Source: Symsagittifera roscoffensis | Taxonomy: Eukaryota; Xenacoelomorpha; Acoela; Convolutidae | Assembly (NCBI RefSeq): GCF_963678635.1 | Contig: NC_087070.1 | Coordinates: forward strand, 52,676,750 to 52,740,749 | Direction: 5' to 3' | DNA: 64,000 bases | Shown here: positions 52,675-63,630 of the stretch, in pieces | How the letters are laid out: every line of letters starts with the position of its first letter | Position numbering within the stretch: position 1 is the first letter of the stretch | Position numbers and translations under genes: made by a program | Notes under the pieces: generated by a model | What the model was told of the DNA's origin: nothing | The model's database searches: none | The model's input: only the letters and a program-made list of their open reading frames with translations

Positions 52675-52885
52675 TTTTGTGATTTGTTTTTAGCTGTTTT
52701 AAATGACCTTCGGTATTAATTAAATACCGGTTAACTTAGTTCGATACGACCATCGGTCGATCGTAAAGTTTTCGTTCAGTTGTCCTTTTAGAATATTTTA
52801 AATTAACACACTCTATTTTATCCGTTTTATTTTTTTAAGTAATTGTACATTAGTTGTACATAGCTCGTAGAGTTAGAATACTTTA
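52675..52885 (+). repeat. gypsy family 2 LTR, copy 3
   Basis: Complete 211-bp copy starting TTTTGTGATTTG (first bases changed from TGTTG) after the purine tract GGTGGGAAA, and ending AATACTTTA. It is followed by TTACGTGAAAAAAAA, as are copies 4 and 6, and not by a primer site. Confidence 0.75.
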
Positions 52886-53185
52886 TTACGTGAAAAAAAA
52901 AACTAAAACATCTGAATAGAAGTTCTTTCCCTCTTTCAATGGTCATATTAACAAGAATAGCTGGTTACTGTGCAAAAATAAAGGCTTTTTGATCCAATTA
53001 CTTCTGAATGTTCTTTTTCGTTTGCGGCATAAGGCAATTGCATTAGATAAAAAATATACACATTAAAAAAGTTGAAAAGTTATAAGTTGGTACTTTCCGC
53101 GTCACGATCAGTGTAGTTTTCAGTCCTAAAGGAGAAGTTACGTTCAGTGTTTGCTTTTTTCTCGACAGGGCCATTTTTTTAGTTT
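52886..53185 (+). repeat. Post-LTR segment, copy 1
   Basis: TTACGTGAAA-starting segment shared with 55826-56130 and 62091-62400. It replaces gag and reverse transcriptase in this unit and leads straight into RNase H. Confidence 0.65.
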
Positions 53186-53590
53186 CAAAATTTTGTTGAA
53201 ATTGCACGCCTCCCACAGGGGACTAGATGCTACTTCAGAACAGCTACAAGGGGACCAGTGGAAAACGATTGCTTTCGCATCAAGGTTTTTAAGTGACCCT
53301 GAAATGAAGTAGTCCACAAATGAATTAGAACTACTGGGCGTGGTGTGGGCCTCCGAACATTTCAGGAATTATCTTTACGGAGCAGAATTATAAACCGTAA
53401 CAGACTATAAAGCCCTACTCTCCGCACTCTCGGCAAATCACGGGAATAAGACGATGCATAGCCGACTCACCCGTTGGGTAAACAGAATATTACCTTGAAC
53501 ATTTAAAATATCCCATTTACCAAGAAAAGAAACCGATCTTTCATCTAGATTAACTTTGAGCAAAGCCCTCCCAACCTCTCATTAGAACAA
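53186..53590 (+). pseudogene. gypsy family 2 unit C: RNase H
   Basis: Same domain as at 49190, with the shared TAG before STNELELLGVVWASEHF and further private stops. Confidence 0.7.
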
Positions 53591-54235
53591 AGAAGAAATT
53601 TTAGTCGCTTCAATCGACAAAATTCAGAACATCCTTTTTAATAGAACACATTTTAACTCTGGAGATGTACATACTGTAGATAGACCGCCGGTCGCTGTAA
53701 GTACTAATACTCTCGTTAATAGTAATATCCCGTCGGTAATAGAAAGTTCAAGCGACGTGATTGGTCAAGACTGTTCAAATAGCTCTTGAGCTATTTTGAG
53801 ACTCAAGATGATTGTCGCTATTATATCTTGTATTGCTCGGTTGTTAAAAGTTTGCGATTATTCTCACACTTGTACAGAAAATTGTTTTTCAAAATGCTTA
53901 CCTTTGATAATTCTAAATTCATTTCAAGAACATCACTTTCTCGGACAAGGTCCTGTTACATTTTATTCTTGAAAACAAACAGTTTTTACCACAATCCAAA
54001 AAAAAGATTCAGTGTTCCGAAAATGGAGGAAATTATCGGCCCTTTATTATTAATTTCCGAAGAACATAATATCACCCTTAAATTCAAAAATGACCACCTT
54101 CCAGATGACCACGCGAACCTAGTCAAGAGTTATAAATCAGATTTAAACCTACCAATGTCTCCTATACTCCCCGAAAACCACTGTTCAAGGAAACTTCTTC
54201 AATTAATGACCAGGGAAGACAAAGTGATATAAGGT
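53591..54235 (+). pseudogene. gypsy family 2 unit C: linker
   Basis: An open frame at 53786-54232 equivalent to the two linker pieces of unit B, here joined in one frame. Ends LMTREDKVI before a TAA. Confidence 0.6.
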
Positions 54236-54965
54236 TTGATCGAGACAGTAAAGACGAATCGACCAATGGGCATCCACGGAGCGTACATGAGAAACTTTGC
54301 TAAAGATCTCTACGTGAAAGATCATCTTCTAATTGTCGACAACAATGTAGTCGTAGCAGCCACCATCAGGGGAACTTTTAAATCTATGCTACACGAGACC
54401 CACCCAGGCCAGTTTGGGATGAAGTCTCTCGCAGAACATATGTGATGGCGGCACATCTACCGAGAGATCTACCATCACAGGAAGTCTTGTAGCCAATGCT
54501 TGAAAACTGGTAAGAACCTCAAAGTTTTGCTAGGTACTGACAACATTAGAAAACTGCCGATGTTGACATTTGCTAATGAAGAAATAAATCTGGATTTCGC
54601 AGGACGTTGGAAGCGTTCCGGGGTAAAAAAATCACTCAATTTCCATCGGCCAAGATCGTAAATAACACGTCCGCGAAAAATGTGATTTGTTTCTTAAACG
54701 AATACTGCCACCTTCACGGTTTCCCAAGAAAAATTAGAGTCTACCATGGGTCTTGCTTTTTATACAACGATTTTAAAAATTTCTGCAACGAATTCAACAA
54801 CGAGACAATTTTTTGTACAGTCGGCGACCTTAGATCCACCTGAGATTCTCTAAACAAGCGTCCATCGGTTGTAGCCCGTTTGAAAAACATTTTATTAGAA
54901 CGGCTAACACTAGATGGAAAAATTTGATGACCTTTTGATAAAGGGAAGTCGATTTTATCCAACCA
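54236..54965 (+). pseudogene. gypsy family 2 unit C: integrase
   Basis: An open zinc-finger part at 54236-54445 with the shared TGA, both finger cysteines kept (KSCSQC), and a core shortened by a deletion between about 54600 and 54650. Further frameshifts follow. Confidence 0.72.
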
Positions 54966-55380
54966 ACGGGCCAGTAACTAGTAACTGCACGATGGGGCAG
55001 AAGACAGCCCATCGGACCCGGAAGACAACTTACAGCTAGCGCAAGCAATCACGAGCACAATCAGACCAGAGGGCCACAACCAATCTAGAGGTTCTAACAC
55101 AAAGAAAAAGTTAGTTACTGGCGGTAATATGTATAGAAGGGCTACAAACAGTAAAAACGGGGATCCTTATTTTAACTTAGTAAAGAAGGATATCATTGAC
55201 TGTTCAGACTATACTATAACTCTCGAAAACGGTCACATTTTACGTAAATCATGTTTGGCAGTTAAAGGAAAATTCTTCCCCGTCTCAAGAAATCGGGTCC
55301 ATCGGACAGACCAAATACGACCGTTCTTTATTTTATTTATAATCCTAATTGATCATTTTACTGTACTCTTTGTAGATTAG
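54966..55380 (+). pseudogene. gypsy family 2 unit C: C-terminal region fused to membrane-like tail
   Basis: The frame 55129-55380 runs from the integrase C-terminal region (RRATNSKNGDPYFNLV) directly into IRPFFILFIILIDHFTVLF. The third ORF has been deleted in this unit, and the deletion brings the tail into the integrase frame. Confidence 0.65.
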
Positions 55381-55618
55381 TGTTTATCTTTCAATCTTAG
55401 TTTAGTTATTTTGTTTTTCTCTCAATTTCTGTAAAACTGTAAATTTTGTATGTTCACTCTATACATTTGTACCTTCCTTTTCGTTTGTAGATACTTTTTT
55501 GCTTGCTGTACTATTCTTTTCATGGCGCAGTTAGTAAAATTTAGTTCTTACTTTTAAGGTGGAAAATGGGTGTATATAGAATCAGTTAGTGATTTGGTAG
55601 TTTTTTTCCCCGGTGGGA

Positions 55619-55825
55619 AATTTGATTTGTTTTTAGCTGTTTTAAATGATCTTCGGTATTAGTTAAATACCGGTTAACTTAGTTCGATACGACGATCGGT
55701 CGATCGTAGAGTGTTCGTTCAGTTGTTCTTTTAGAACATTTTAAATTAACACACTATTTGATCCGTTTTATTTTTTTTAAGTAATTGTACATTAGTTGTA
55801 CATAACTCGTAGAGTTAGAAAAAAT
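55619..55825 (+). repeat. gypsy family 2 LTR, copy 4
   Basis: About 205 bp. The start lost a few bases (AAATTTGATTTG). It ends GAGTTAGAAAAAATT and is followed by TTACGTGAAA. Confidence 0.7.
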
Positions 55826-56130
55826 TGTTACGTGAAAAAAAAAACGAAAACATCTCAATAAAAGTTCTTTCCCTCTTTCAATGGTCGGAATAACAAGAAT
55901 AGCTGGTTTCTGCGCAAAAATAAAGGCTTTTTTGATCCATTTGTTTCTGAATGTTCCTTTTTGTTTGCGGCATAAGGAAGTTGCATTAGATTAAAAAAAC
56001 TACACAATAAAAAAGTTGAAGAGTTATAAGTTGGGACTTTCCTCGTCAAGATTAGTGTAATTTTCAGTCTAAAAGGAGAAGTTACGTTCAGTGTTTGCTT
56101 CTTGCTCGACACGGCCATTTTTTTAGTTTT
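55826..56130 (+). repeat. Post-LTR segment, copy 2
   Basis: Homologous to 52886-53185 and 62091-62400, but followed by foreign sequence instead of RNase H. Confidence 0.6.
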
Positions 56131-56939
56131 AAAGTTTTGTTGAAGCAGTCTAAATAAGCCGTGAAGTTTTTAGCCTACACAATAGTTTCTGTCATCTTGT
56201 TTCTTGTTCGCGGCAACGAAATTTTTTAATTATCGTGCAAATAGCCAGGAAACTAATCAACCTAATAATCATTGCAAATAATCTGTCCCAAAAAAAATCT
56301 GTTTTGTCCGACTGTAAACTGATATCAAGTTGCCTGGCGCTCCTAAAATCTGACAAAAACTACAATTTAGCCATAGTTCCTTGTTGCACTTTCGCCACGA
56401 GGTTGGATCGTAAGTGTATTTTTAGAGATCTAATAAACTTTTAAAATATTTTTTGAAGCCAGGTTTGGTTTCTCCCATTTTCCAGGCCAACTTTCATTAA
56501 TAGTTTGCTTATGTACAAAAACTCAATGCTAGACTACCCTGATCTGCGTTTCGAAATATAGTCAAATTGAAAGCGAGCATGAAAGCTGAATCAAATGTTT
56601 TTTATGGAAGATTTTAAATATCAACTGAAAAATTGAGTTTTAAACTTGTTTTTTAATTCAAAATAAAATCGTTTGCTAAAAAGAAGGCAATCAAATTTAC
56701 TAATTAATACTAAAGAAATTAAACGAAAAGTGTGAAAGGAATTGTGATTCGCTAAAGGATTTTTATTTTTGGACTTCCCAGCGAAATGATCTGTTTTCAG
56801 TTTGAGCCATTTTTAGTTTTTGAGTTAGAGTTAGAATTTTAGAGAGCATCAAGGTGATACGCTTTTTATAGAAAAGCGCAAGTTTCAAACTCATTATTTT
56901 TTCCACCTTTCTGTTGACCATTTTGATTTTGTCTCAAAT
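56131..56939 (+). repeat. Foreign segment with an R-like copy
   Basis: Shared with about 62400-63190. It contains a diverged R copy (about 56590-56930: AAGAAGGCAATC, GGACTTCCCAGCGAAATG, TTTCTGTTGACC) in the same orientation as the other R copies. No gene seen. Confidence 0.55.
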
Positions 56940-57365
56940 TATTATTTTTTATTAGTAAAATTCAATCACCGTATTTGATGAAGTGGGAGATGTGGTTTTA
57001 GCCGAGGGAAATTTTAAAAATCTGTCAATGCATAAAAAAACTATATTTGTTTGTTCCCCAACTACAATCCAAAGGCCGGTAAAATCAACATTTAATTCCT
57101 GATAATGTTTTGGTAAAGGTGGAAATTTACTGAGTTGAGTACGAGGAATAATACTTTTTACGTTTTAATTAATTTTGGTGCATCGAAACAGTTTACACCA
57201 TGGAAAATAATTTGACGGTTTAATTGAAGCCACCATATACACCAAGCAAGGTGTTTCAAGCTAGGTTGTCCCGGATGGGCCTCGTGAAGTGTCTTCATAA
57301 CTGCGTTTTTTAAGGTAAAAGGTGTTACCAGTTTTCCATCCATGTAAAGTAATCCATCAAATAAA
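56940..57365 (-). pseudogene. Integrase fragment of a third gypsy lineage, reverse strand
   Basis: On the - strand: MDGKLVTPFTLKNAVMKTLH, EAHPGQPSLKHLAWCIWW and NCFDAP (zinc-finger region), then after a stop LNVDFTGLW with the first catalytic Asp, and FLCIDRFLKFPSAKTT. It differs clearly from the integrases in units B-D. Only the front half is present. Confidence 0.75.
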
Positions 57366-57764
57366 CTGGTTTAATTAATGCCAATTTTCATTGATCTTTT
57401 CTTAAATTTTTCTTAGGCTACTATTAAGAATTAAAAAATATAAAAAAGCAGTTGTAGCTTTAATATTTTAAAAATCCGAAAAAAAAACATTTGGATTTGC
57501 AAAGTTTAGTTCTGTTGTGTTTTAAGTTACAAATTGGAATAGTCGAGTAAACGAGTTTTAGAACTAAAGCGATAAGGTAATTATGTAATCTTGCGTAATC
57601 GGAATTTTCCAAACTTTAATCAATAGCATTGCAGTTCAATTTTTAAAAGTCCGTTGGATTTATTGTTTTGTTGATTTATTGATTGTAGCGAATATGAATT
57701 CGTAGTCTTAATGAGATAGAGGGTTGCCGAAGATGGGGGGGTTGGATGGGGGTTGCCGGGACTT
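57366..57764. repeat. Foreign segment, AT-rich part
   Basis: Nearly identical to 48000-48397. No gene seen. Confidence 0.6.
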
Positions 57765-57973
57765 GGTCATCGAAGAAATCGGGCCCATCGGACAGACCAA
57801 ATTATACGCCAAGTATGTCTCTCTTTAAAAACACATCCTCTAGATCGCACTCTTCATTACAACCGACAATCAACGACACATTAGATGTAGTAGAGAAATC
57901 GAGCGAAATATTCTCGACCATTGACTCAGAAGTAAAAGCCAAATTAGACGATTTCGATGAACAATTTAACTGA
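57765..57973 (+). pseudogene. gypsy family 2: third-ORF tail, copy 2
   Basis: Same piece as 48398-48609, with the same TGA. The in-frame membrane-like tail lies at 57974-58057. Confidence 0.6.
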
Positions 57974-58298
57974 CTCTTAAAACTAAAAAAAATACGTTCG
58001 TTCTTTATTTTATTTATAATCCTAATTGGTCATTTTACTGTACTCTTTGTAGATTAGTGTTTATCTTTCAATCTAAGTTTAGTTATTTTATTTTTCTCTC
58101 AATTTCTGTAAAACTGTAAATTCTGTATGTTCACCCTGTACATTTGTACCTCCTTATTCATTTAGAGATACTATTTTGCTTGCTGTACTATTCTTTTCAT
58201 GGCGCATTTTGTAAAATTTCGTTCCTACTTTTAAGGTTGAAAATGGGTGTATACAGAATTTGTTAGTGATCTAGTAATTTTTTTTCTCCGGTGGGAAA

Positions 58299-58449
58299 TG
58301 TTGTGATTTGTTTTTAGATGTTTTAAATGACCTTCGGTATTACTTAAATACCGGTTAACTTAGTTCGATACGACCATCGGTCGATCATAAAGTGTTCGTT
58401 CAGTTGTCCTTTTATAACATTTTAAATTAACACACTCTATTTTATAGGG
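58299..58449 (+). repeat. gypsy family 2 LTR, copy 5 (3'-truncated)
   Basis: Same truncation and same junction (GGGTTTACAAGATAAG) as copy 2, which shows the two were copied together. Confidence 0.7.
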
Positions 58450-58554
58450 TTTACAAGATAAGTGTAGTTTTCAGTCCTAAAGGAGAAGTTACGTTCAGTG
58501 TTTGCTTTTTGCTCGACACGGCCATTTTTTTAGTTTCAAAATTTTGTTGAAAAC

Positions 58555-58936
58555 ACACGCCTCGCACATGGGACTAGATGCGACTTCAGAACAGCTACAA
58601 GGGGACCAGTGGAAAACGATTGCTTTCGCATCAAGTTTATTAAATAACCCTGAAATGAAGTAGTCCACAAATGAATTAAAACTACTGGGCGTGTTGTGGG
58701 CCTCCGAACTTTTCAGGAATTATCTTTACGGAACAGAATTCCAAACCGTAACGGACCATAAAGCCCTACTCTCCGCCCTCTCGGCAAATCACGGGAATAA
58801 GACGATGCATAGCCGACTCACCCGTTGGGTAAACAGACTATTACCTTTAAAATTTAAAATATCCTTTTTACCAAGAAAAGATACCGATCATTTATCTAGA
58901 TTAACTTCGAGCAAAGCCCTCCCAACCTCTCATTAG
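58555..58936 (+). pseudogene. gypsy family 2 unit D: RNase H
   Basis: Identical in protein sequence to unit B over at least 81 residues (58691-58936), including the TAG before STNELKLL. Confidence 0.8.
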
Positions 58937-59581
58937 GTCGAAACATTTTTAGTCGCTTCAATCGACAAAATTCAGAACATCCTATTTAATAGAACACATT
59001 TTAACTCTGGAGATGTAAATACTGTAGATAGACCGCCGGTCGCTGTAAGTACTAATACTCTCGTTAATAGTAATATTCCGTCGGTAATAGAAAGTTCAAG
59101 CGACGTGATTGGTCAAGACTGCTCAAATAGTTCTTTAGCTAATTTCAAACTCAAGATGATTGTCGCTATTATATCTTGTCTTGCTCGGTTGTTAAAAGTT
59201 TGTGATTATTCTCTAATTCGTACAGAACATTGTACTTCAAAGTGCTTACCTTTGATAATTCTAAATTCATTTCAAGAGCATCACTTTCTCGGACAATGTC
59301 CTTTTACATTTTATTCTTGAAAACAAACAGTTTTTACCACAATCCAAAAAAAATTCAGTGTTCCGAAAATGGAGGAAATTATCGGCCCTTTATTATTAAT
59401 TTCCGAAGAACATAATATCACCCTTAAATTCAAAGATGACCACCTTCCAGATGACCACGCGAACCTAGTCAAGAGTTATAAATCAGATTTAAACCTACCA
59501 ATGTCTCCTATACTCCCCGAAAACCACTGTTCAAGGAAACTTCTTCAATTAATGACCAGGGAAGACAAAGTGATATAAGGT
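58937..59581 (+). pseudogene. gypsy family 2 unit D: linker
   Basis: Open pieces 59105-59320, 59230-59415 and 59369-59578, equivalent to unit B and closer to unit C in the later part. Confidence 0.6.
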
Positions 59582-60330
59582 TTGATCGAGACAGTAAAGA
59601 CGAATCGACCAATGGGCATCCACGGAGCGTACATGAGAAACTTTGCTAAAGATCTCTACGTGAAAGATCATCTTCTAATTGTCGACAACAATGTAGTCGT
59701 AGCAGCCACCATCAGGGGAACTTTTAATACTATGCTACACGAGACCCACCCAGGCCAGTTTGGGATGAAGTCTCTCGCAGAACATATGTGATGGCGGCAC
59801 ATCTACCGAGAGATCTACCATCACGGGAAGTCTTGTAGCCAATGCTTGAAAATTGGTAAGAACCTCAAAGTTTTGCTAGGTACTGACAACATTAGAATCT
59901 GGATTTCGCAGGACGTTGGAAGCGTTCCGGGGTAAAAAAAAATCACTCTTCGATGTCTCGACCGATTCACTAAATTTCCATCGGCCAAGATCGTAAATAA
60001 CACGTCCGCGAAAAATGTGATTTCTTTCTTAAACGATTACTGCCACCTTCACGGTTTCCCAAGAAAAATTAGAGTCAACCATGGGTCTTGCTTTTTATAC
60101 AACGATTTTAAAAATTTCTGCAAAGAATTCAACAACGAGACATTTTTTTGTACAGTCGGCGACCTTAGATCCACCTGAGATTCTCTAAACAAGCGTCCTA
60201 CGGTTGTAGCCCGTTTGAAAAACGTTTTATTAGAACGGCTAACACTAGATGGAAAAAATTGATTTCCTTTGATGACCTTTTGATAAAGGGAAGTCGATCT
60301 TATCTAACTAACGGGCCAGTAACTAGTAAC
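59582..60330 (+). pseudogene. gypsy family 2 unit D: integrase
   Basis: An open finger part at 59582-59791 with LHETHPGQFGMKSLAEHM and the shared TGA, then KSCSQC. A deletion removes the first catalytic-Asp segment near 59896. The C-terminal part is broken. Confidence 0.7.
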
Positions 60331-60640
60331 TGTACGATGGGGCAGAAGACAGCCCATCGGACCCGGAAGACAACTTACAGCTAGCGCAAGCAATCCCGAG
60401 CACAATCAGACCAGAGGGCCACAACCAATCTAGAGGTTCTAACACAAAGAAAAAGTTAGTTGCTGGCGGTAATATATATAAAAGGGCTACAAACAGTAAA
60501 AACGGGGATCCTCATTTTAACTTAGTAAAGAAGGATATCATTGACTGTTCAGACCATACTATAACCCTCGAAAACGGTCACATTTTACGTAAACCAGATT
60601 TGGCAGTTAAAGAAAATCTCTTCCCCGGCCCCAAAAAATC
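60331..60640 (+). pseudogene. gypsy family 2 unit D: integrase C-terminal region
   Basis: Matches 51121-51434 with private changes. No long frame. Confidence 0.5.
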
Positions 60641-61558
60641 GTGGTGAACCAACCATTCATCGGGCACAAGTCATACTTTCATTCGAGTTTAGCCGGAAAG
60701 AGGAAACTATCTCCCTTAAAGAACACCTTAGTGGCGCTCACAACTCAGCCAAGACAAGGCATTTCAAGAGCAGGTGGAACTACGCAGATGTCGGATTCGC
60801 CGACAGGCGTAGAGACATCCCAAGACCCCATCCAGATCTCTTCAGTTTCTTCGTCATCCTTGAATTTAAACTCTTGGGACGGGTTTAAAGACAATTACTT
60901 CGACAACATGACTAATAATAACCTACCCCCGAGTCATCAATCCGAGTCTAATCAAGGGTTAACTAATCCAGGTACTGCCGACTCCCCGCATTTGAGACCA
61001 AGTTTATCAGTTAACACAGACCAACGGGCGATTATAGAAGTTCCTGACTCCGCCGAGATAGAAGGTTCGGAAGGCAACCCAATACTGCTAGATAGTGCCT
61101 CAGATGCTGTGGCCCAACCAACTGCTCAACCAAGACACGCAAGATTGCACAAGAACGTCGGACCCCTAAATTTTTTGCCGATTTATTGATGTAGTGCTCG
61201 AAAAAGATGACCAGCCGACATTGCCAACACGGACTGACTTTACCAATAATTCCAGGCATTTTTCGGGATTTCCTCAACGTTGGATCTTTTGACACCTTTA
61301 GCGGAGGCTCCACCTTTACGAACCCTTGTGGCAGAAACCACACTGACTTGGTCATCGAAGAAATTGGGCCTATCGGACAGACCAAATTATACGCCAATTA
61401 AGTCTCTCTTTAAAAACACCTCCTCTGGATCGCACTCTTCATTACTACCGACTATCAGCGACACATTGGATGAGGTAGAGAAATCGAGCGAAGAATCTTT
61501 GACCATTGACTCAGAAGTAAAAGCCAAATTAGACGATTTCGATGAACAATTTAACTGA
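60641..61558 (+). pseudogene. gypsy family 2 unit D: third ORF
   Basis: Open pieces 60641-61189 and 61280-61558 equivalent to unit B, from NQPFIGHKSYFHSSLAGKRK to LDDFDEQFN. The codons after the TGA are shifted by one extra A in this unit, so the membrane-like tail is out of frame here. Confidence 0.6.
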
Positions 61559-61883
61559 CTCTTAAAACTCAAAAAAAATACGACCGTTCTTTATTTTATT
61601 TATAATCCTAATTGATCATTTTACTGTACTCTTTGTAGATTAGTGTTTATCTTTCAATCTTAGTTTAGTTATTTTGTTTTTCTCTCAATTTCTGTAAAAC
61701 TGTAAATTTTGAATGTTCACCCTGTACATTTGTACCTTCCTATTCGTTTGTAGATACTTCTTTGCTTGCTGTACACTTCTTTTCATGGCGCAGTTTGTAA
61801 AATTTTGTTCCTACTTTTAAGGTGGAAAATGGGTGTATATAGAATTAGTTAGTGATTTGGTAGTTTTTTTCCCCGGTGGGAAA

Positions 61884-62090
61884 TGTTGTGATTTGTTTTT
61901 AGCTGTTTTAAATGATCTTCGGTATTAATTAAATACCGGTTAACTTAGTTCGATACGACCATCGGTCGATCGTAGAGTGTTCGTTCAGTTGTCCTTTAGA
62001 ACATTTTAAATTAACACACTATTTGATCCGTTTTATTTTTTTAAGTAATTGTACATTAGTTGTACATAGCTCGTAGAGTTAGAATACTTT
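61884..62090 (+). repeat. gypsy family 2 LTR, copy 6
   Basis: Complete 207-bp copy from TGTTGTGATTTG to GAATACTTT, followed by GTTACGTGAAA. Confidence 0.75.
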
Positions 62091-63189
62091 GTTACGTGAA
62101 AAAAAAACTAAAACATCTGAAAAAAAATTCTTTCCCTCTTTCAATGGTCGGAATAACAAGAATAGCTGGTTTCTGTGCAAAAATAAAGGCTTTTTTTGAT
62201 CCAATTGTTTCTGAATGTTCCTTTTTGTTTGCGGCATAAGGCAATTGCATTAGATAAAAAAAACTACACAATAAAAAAGTTGAAGAGTTATAAGTTGGGA
62301 CTTTCCGCGGCAAGATTAGTGTAATTTTCAGTCTAAAAGGAGAAATTACGTTCATTGTTTGCTTCTTGCTCGACACGGCCATTTTTTTAGTTTTAAAATT
62401 TTGTTGAAGCAGTCAAAACAGGCCGTGAAGTATTTACCCTACACCTTAGTTAGTTTCTGTCATCTTGTTTCTTGTTCGCGGCAACGAAATTTTTTAATTA
62501 TCGTGCAAATAGCCAGGAAACTAATCAACCTAATAATCATTGCAAATAATTTGTCCCAAAAAAATCTGTTTTGTCCGACTGTAAAATGATATCAAGTTGC
62601 CTGGCGCTCCTATAGTCTGACAAAAACTACAATTTAGCCATAGTTCCTTGTTGCACTTTCGCCACGAGGTTGGATCGCAAGTGTATTTTTAGAGAGCTAA
62701 TAATCTTTTAAAATATTTTTTGAAGCCAGGTTTGGTTGCTCTTATTTTCCAGGCCAACTTTCATTAACAGTTTGCTTATGTCAAAAACTCAACGCTAGAA
62801 TACCTTGATCTGCGTTTCGAAATATAGTCAATACTTGAATACGAGCATGAAAGCTGAATCAAATGTTTTTATGGAAGATTTTAAATACCAACTGAAAAAT
62901 TGAGTTTGAAACTTGTTTTTTTAATTCAAAATAAAATCGTTTGCTAAAAAGAAGGCAATCAATTTTACTAATTAATACTAAAGAAATTAAACGAAAAGTG
63001 TGAAAGGAATTGTGATTCGCTAAAGGATTTTTATTTTTGGATTTCCCAGCGAAATGGTCTGTTTTCCGTTTGAGCCATTTTTATTTAGTTAGAGTTAGAA
63101 TTTTAGAGAGCATCAAGGTGATACGCTTTTTAAAGAAAAGCGCAAGTTTCAAACTCATTATTTTTTCCACCTTTCTGTTGACCATTTTG
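62091..63189 (+). repeat. Post-LTR and foreign segment, copy 3
   Basis: Homologous to 55826-56939 at an offset of about 6265 bp, including the diverged R copy (about 62890-63190). No gene seen. Confidence 0.6.
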
Positions 63190-63630
63190 ATTTTGTCTCA
63201 AATTATTATTTTTTATTATTAAAATTCAATCACCGTATTTGATGAAAAGGGAGATGTGATTTTAGCCGAGGGAAATTTAAAAAATCTTTCAATGCATAAA
63301 AAAAACTATATTGGTTTGTTCCCCAACTACAATCCAAAGACCGGTAAAATCAACATTTAATTCCTCATAATGTTTCGGTAAAGGTGGAAATTTACTGAGT
63401 TGAGTACCAGGAATAATATTTTTTACGTTTTAATTAATTTTGGTGCATCGAAACAGTTTACACCATGGAAATTAATTTGACGGTTTATATGAAGCCACCA
63501 TATACACCAAGCAAGGTGTTTCATGCTAGGTTGTCCCGGATGGGCCTCGTGAAGTGTCTTCATAACTGCGTTTCTTAAGGTAAACGGAGTTACCAGTTTT
63601 CCATCCATGTAAAGTAATCCATCAGAGATC
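63190..63630 (-). pseudogene. Reverse-strand integrase fragment, copy 2
   Basis: Same fragment as 56940-57365, with small differences (for example EAHPGQPSMKHLAWCIWWLH). It shares the stop after the finger region. Confidence 0.72.

Noticed and set aside
52675-55825. Solo complete gypsy element between LTR copies 3 and 4
   Set aside because: It has LTRs on both sides but no primer site, gag or reverse transcriptase, and no target duplication.
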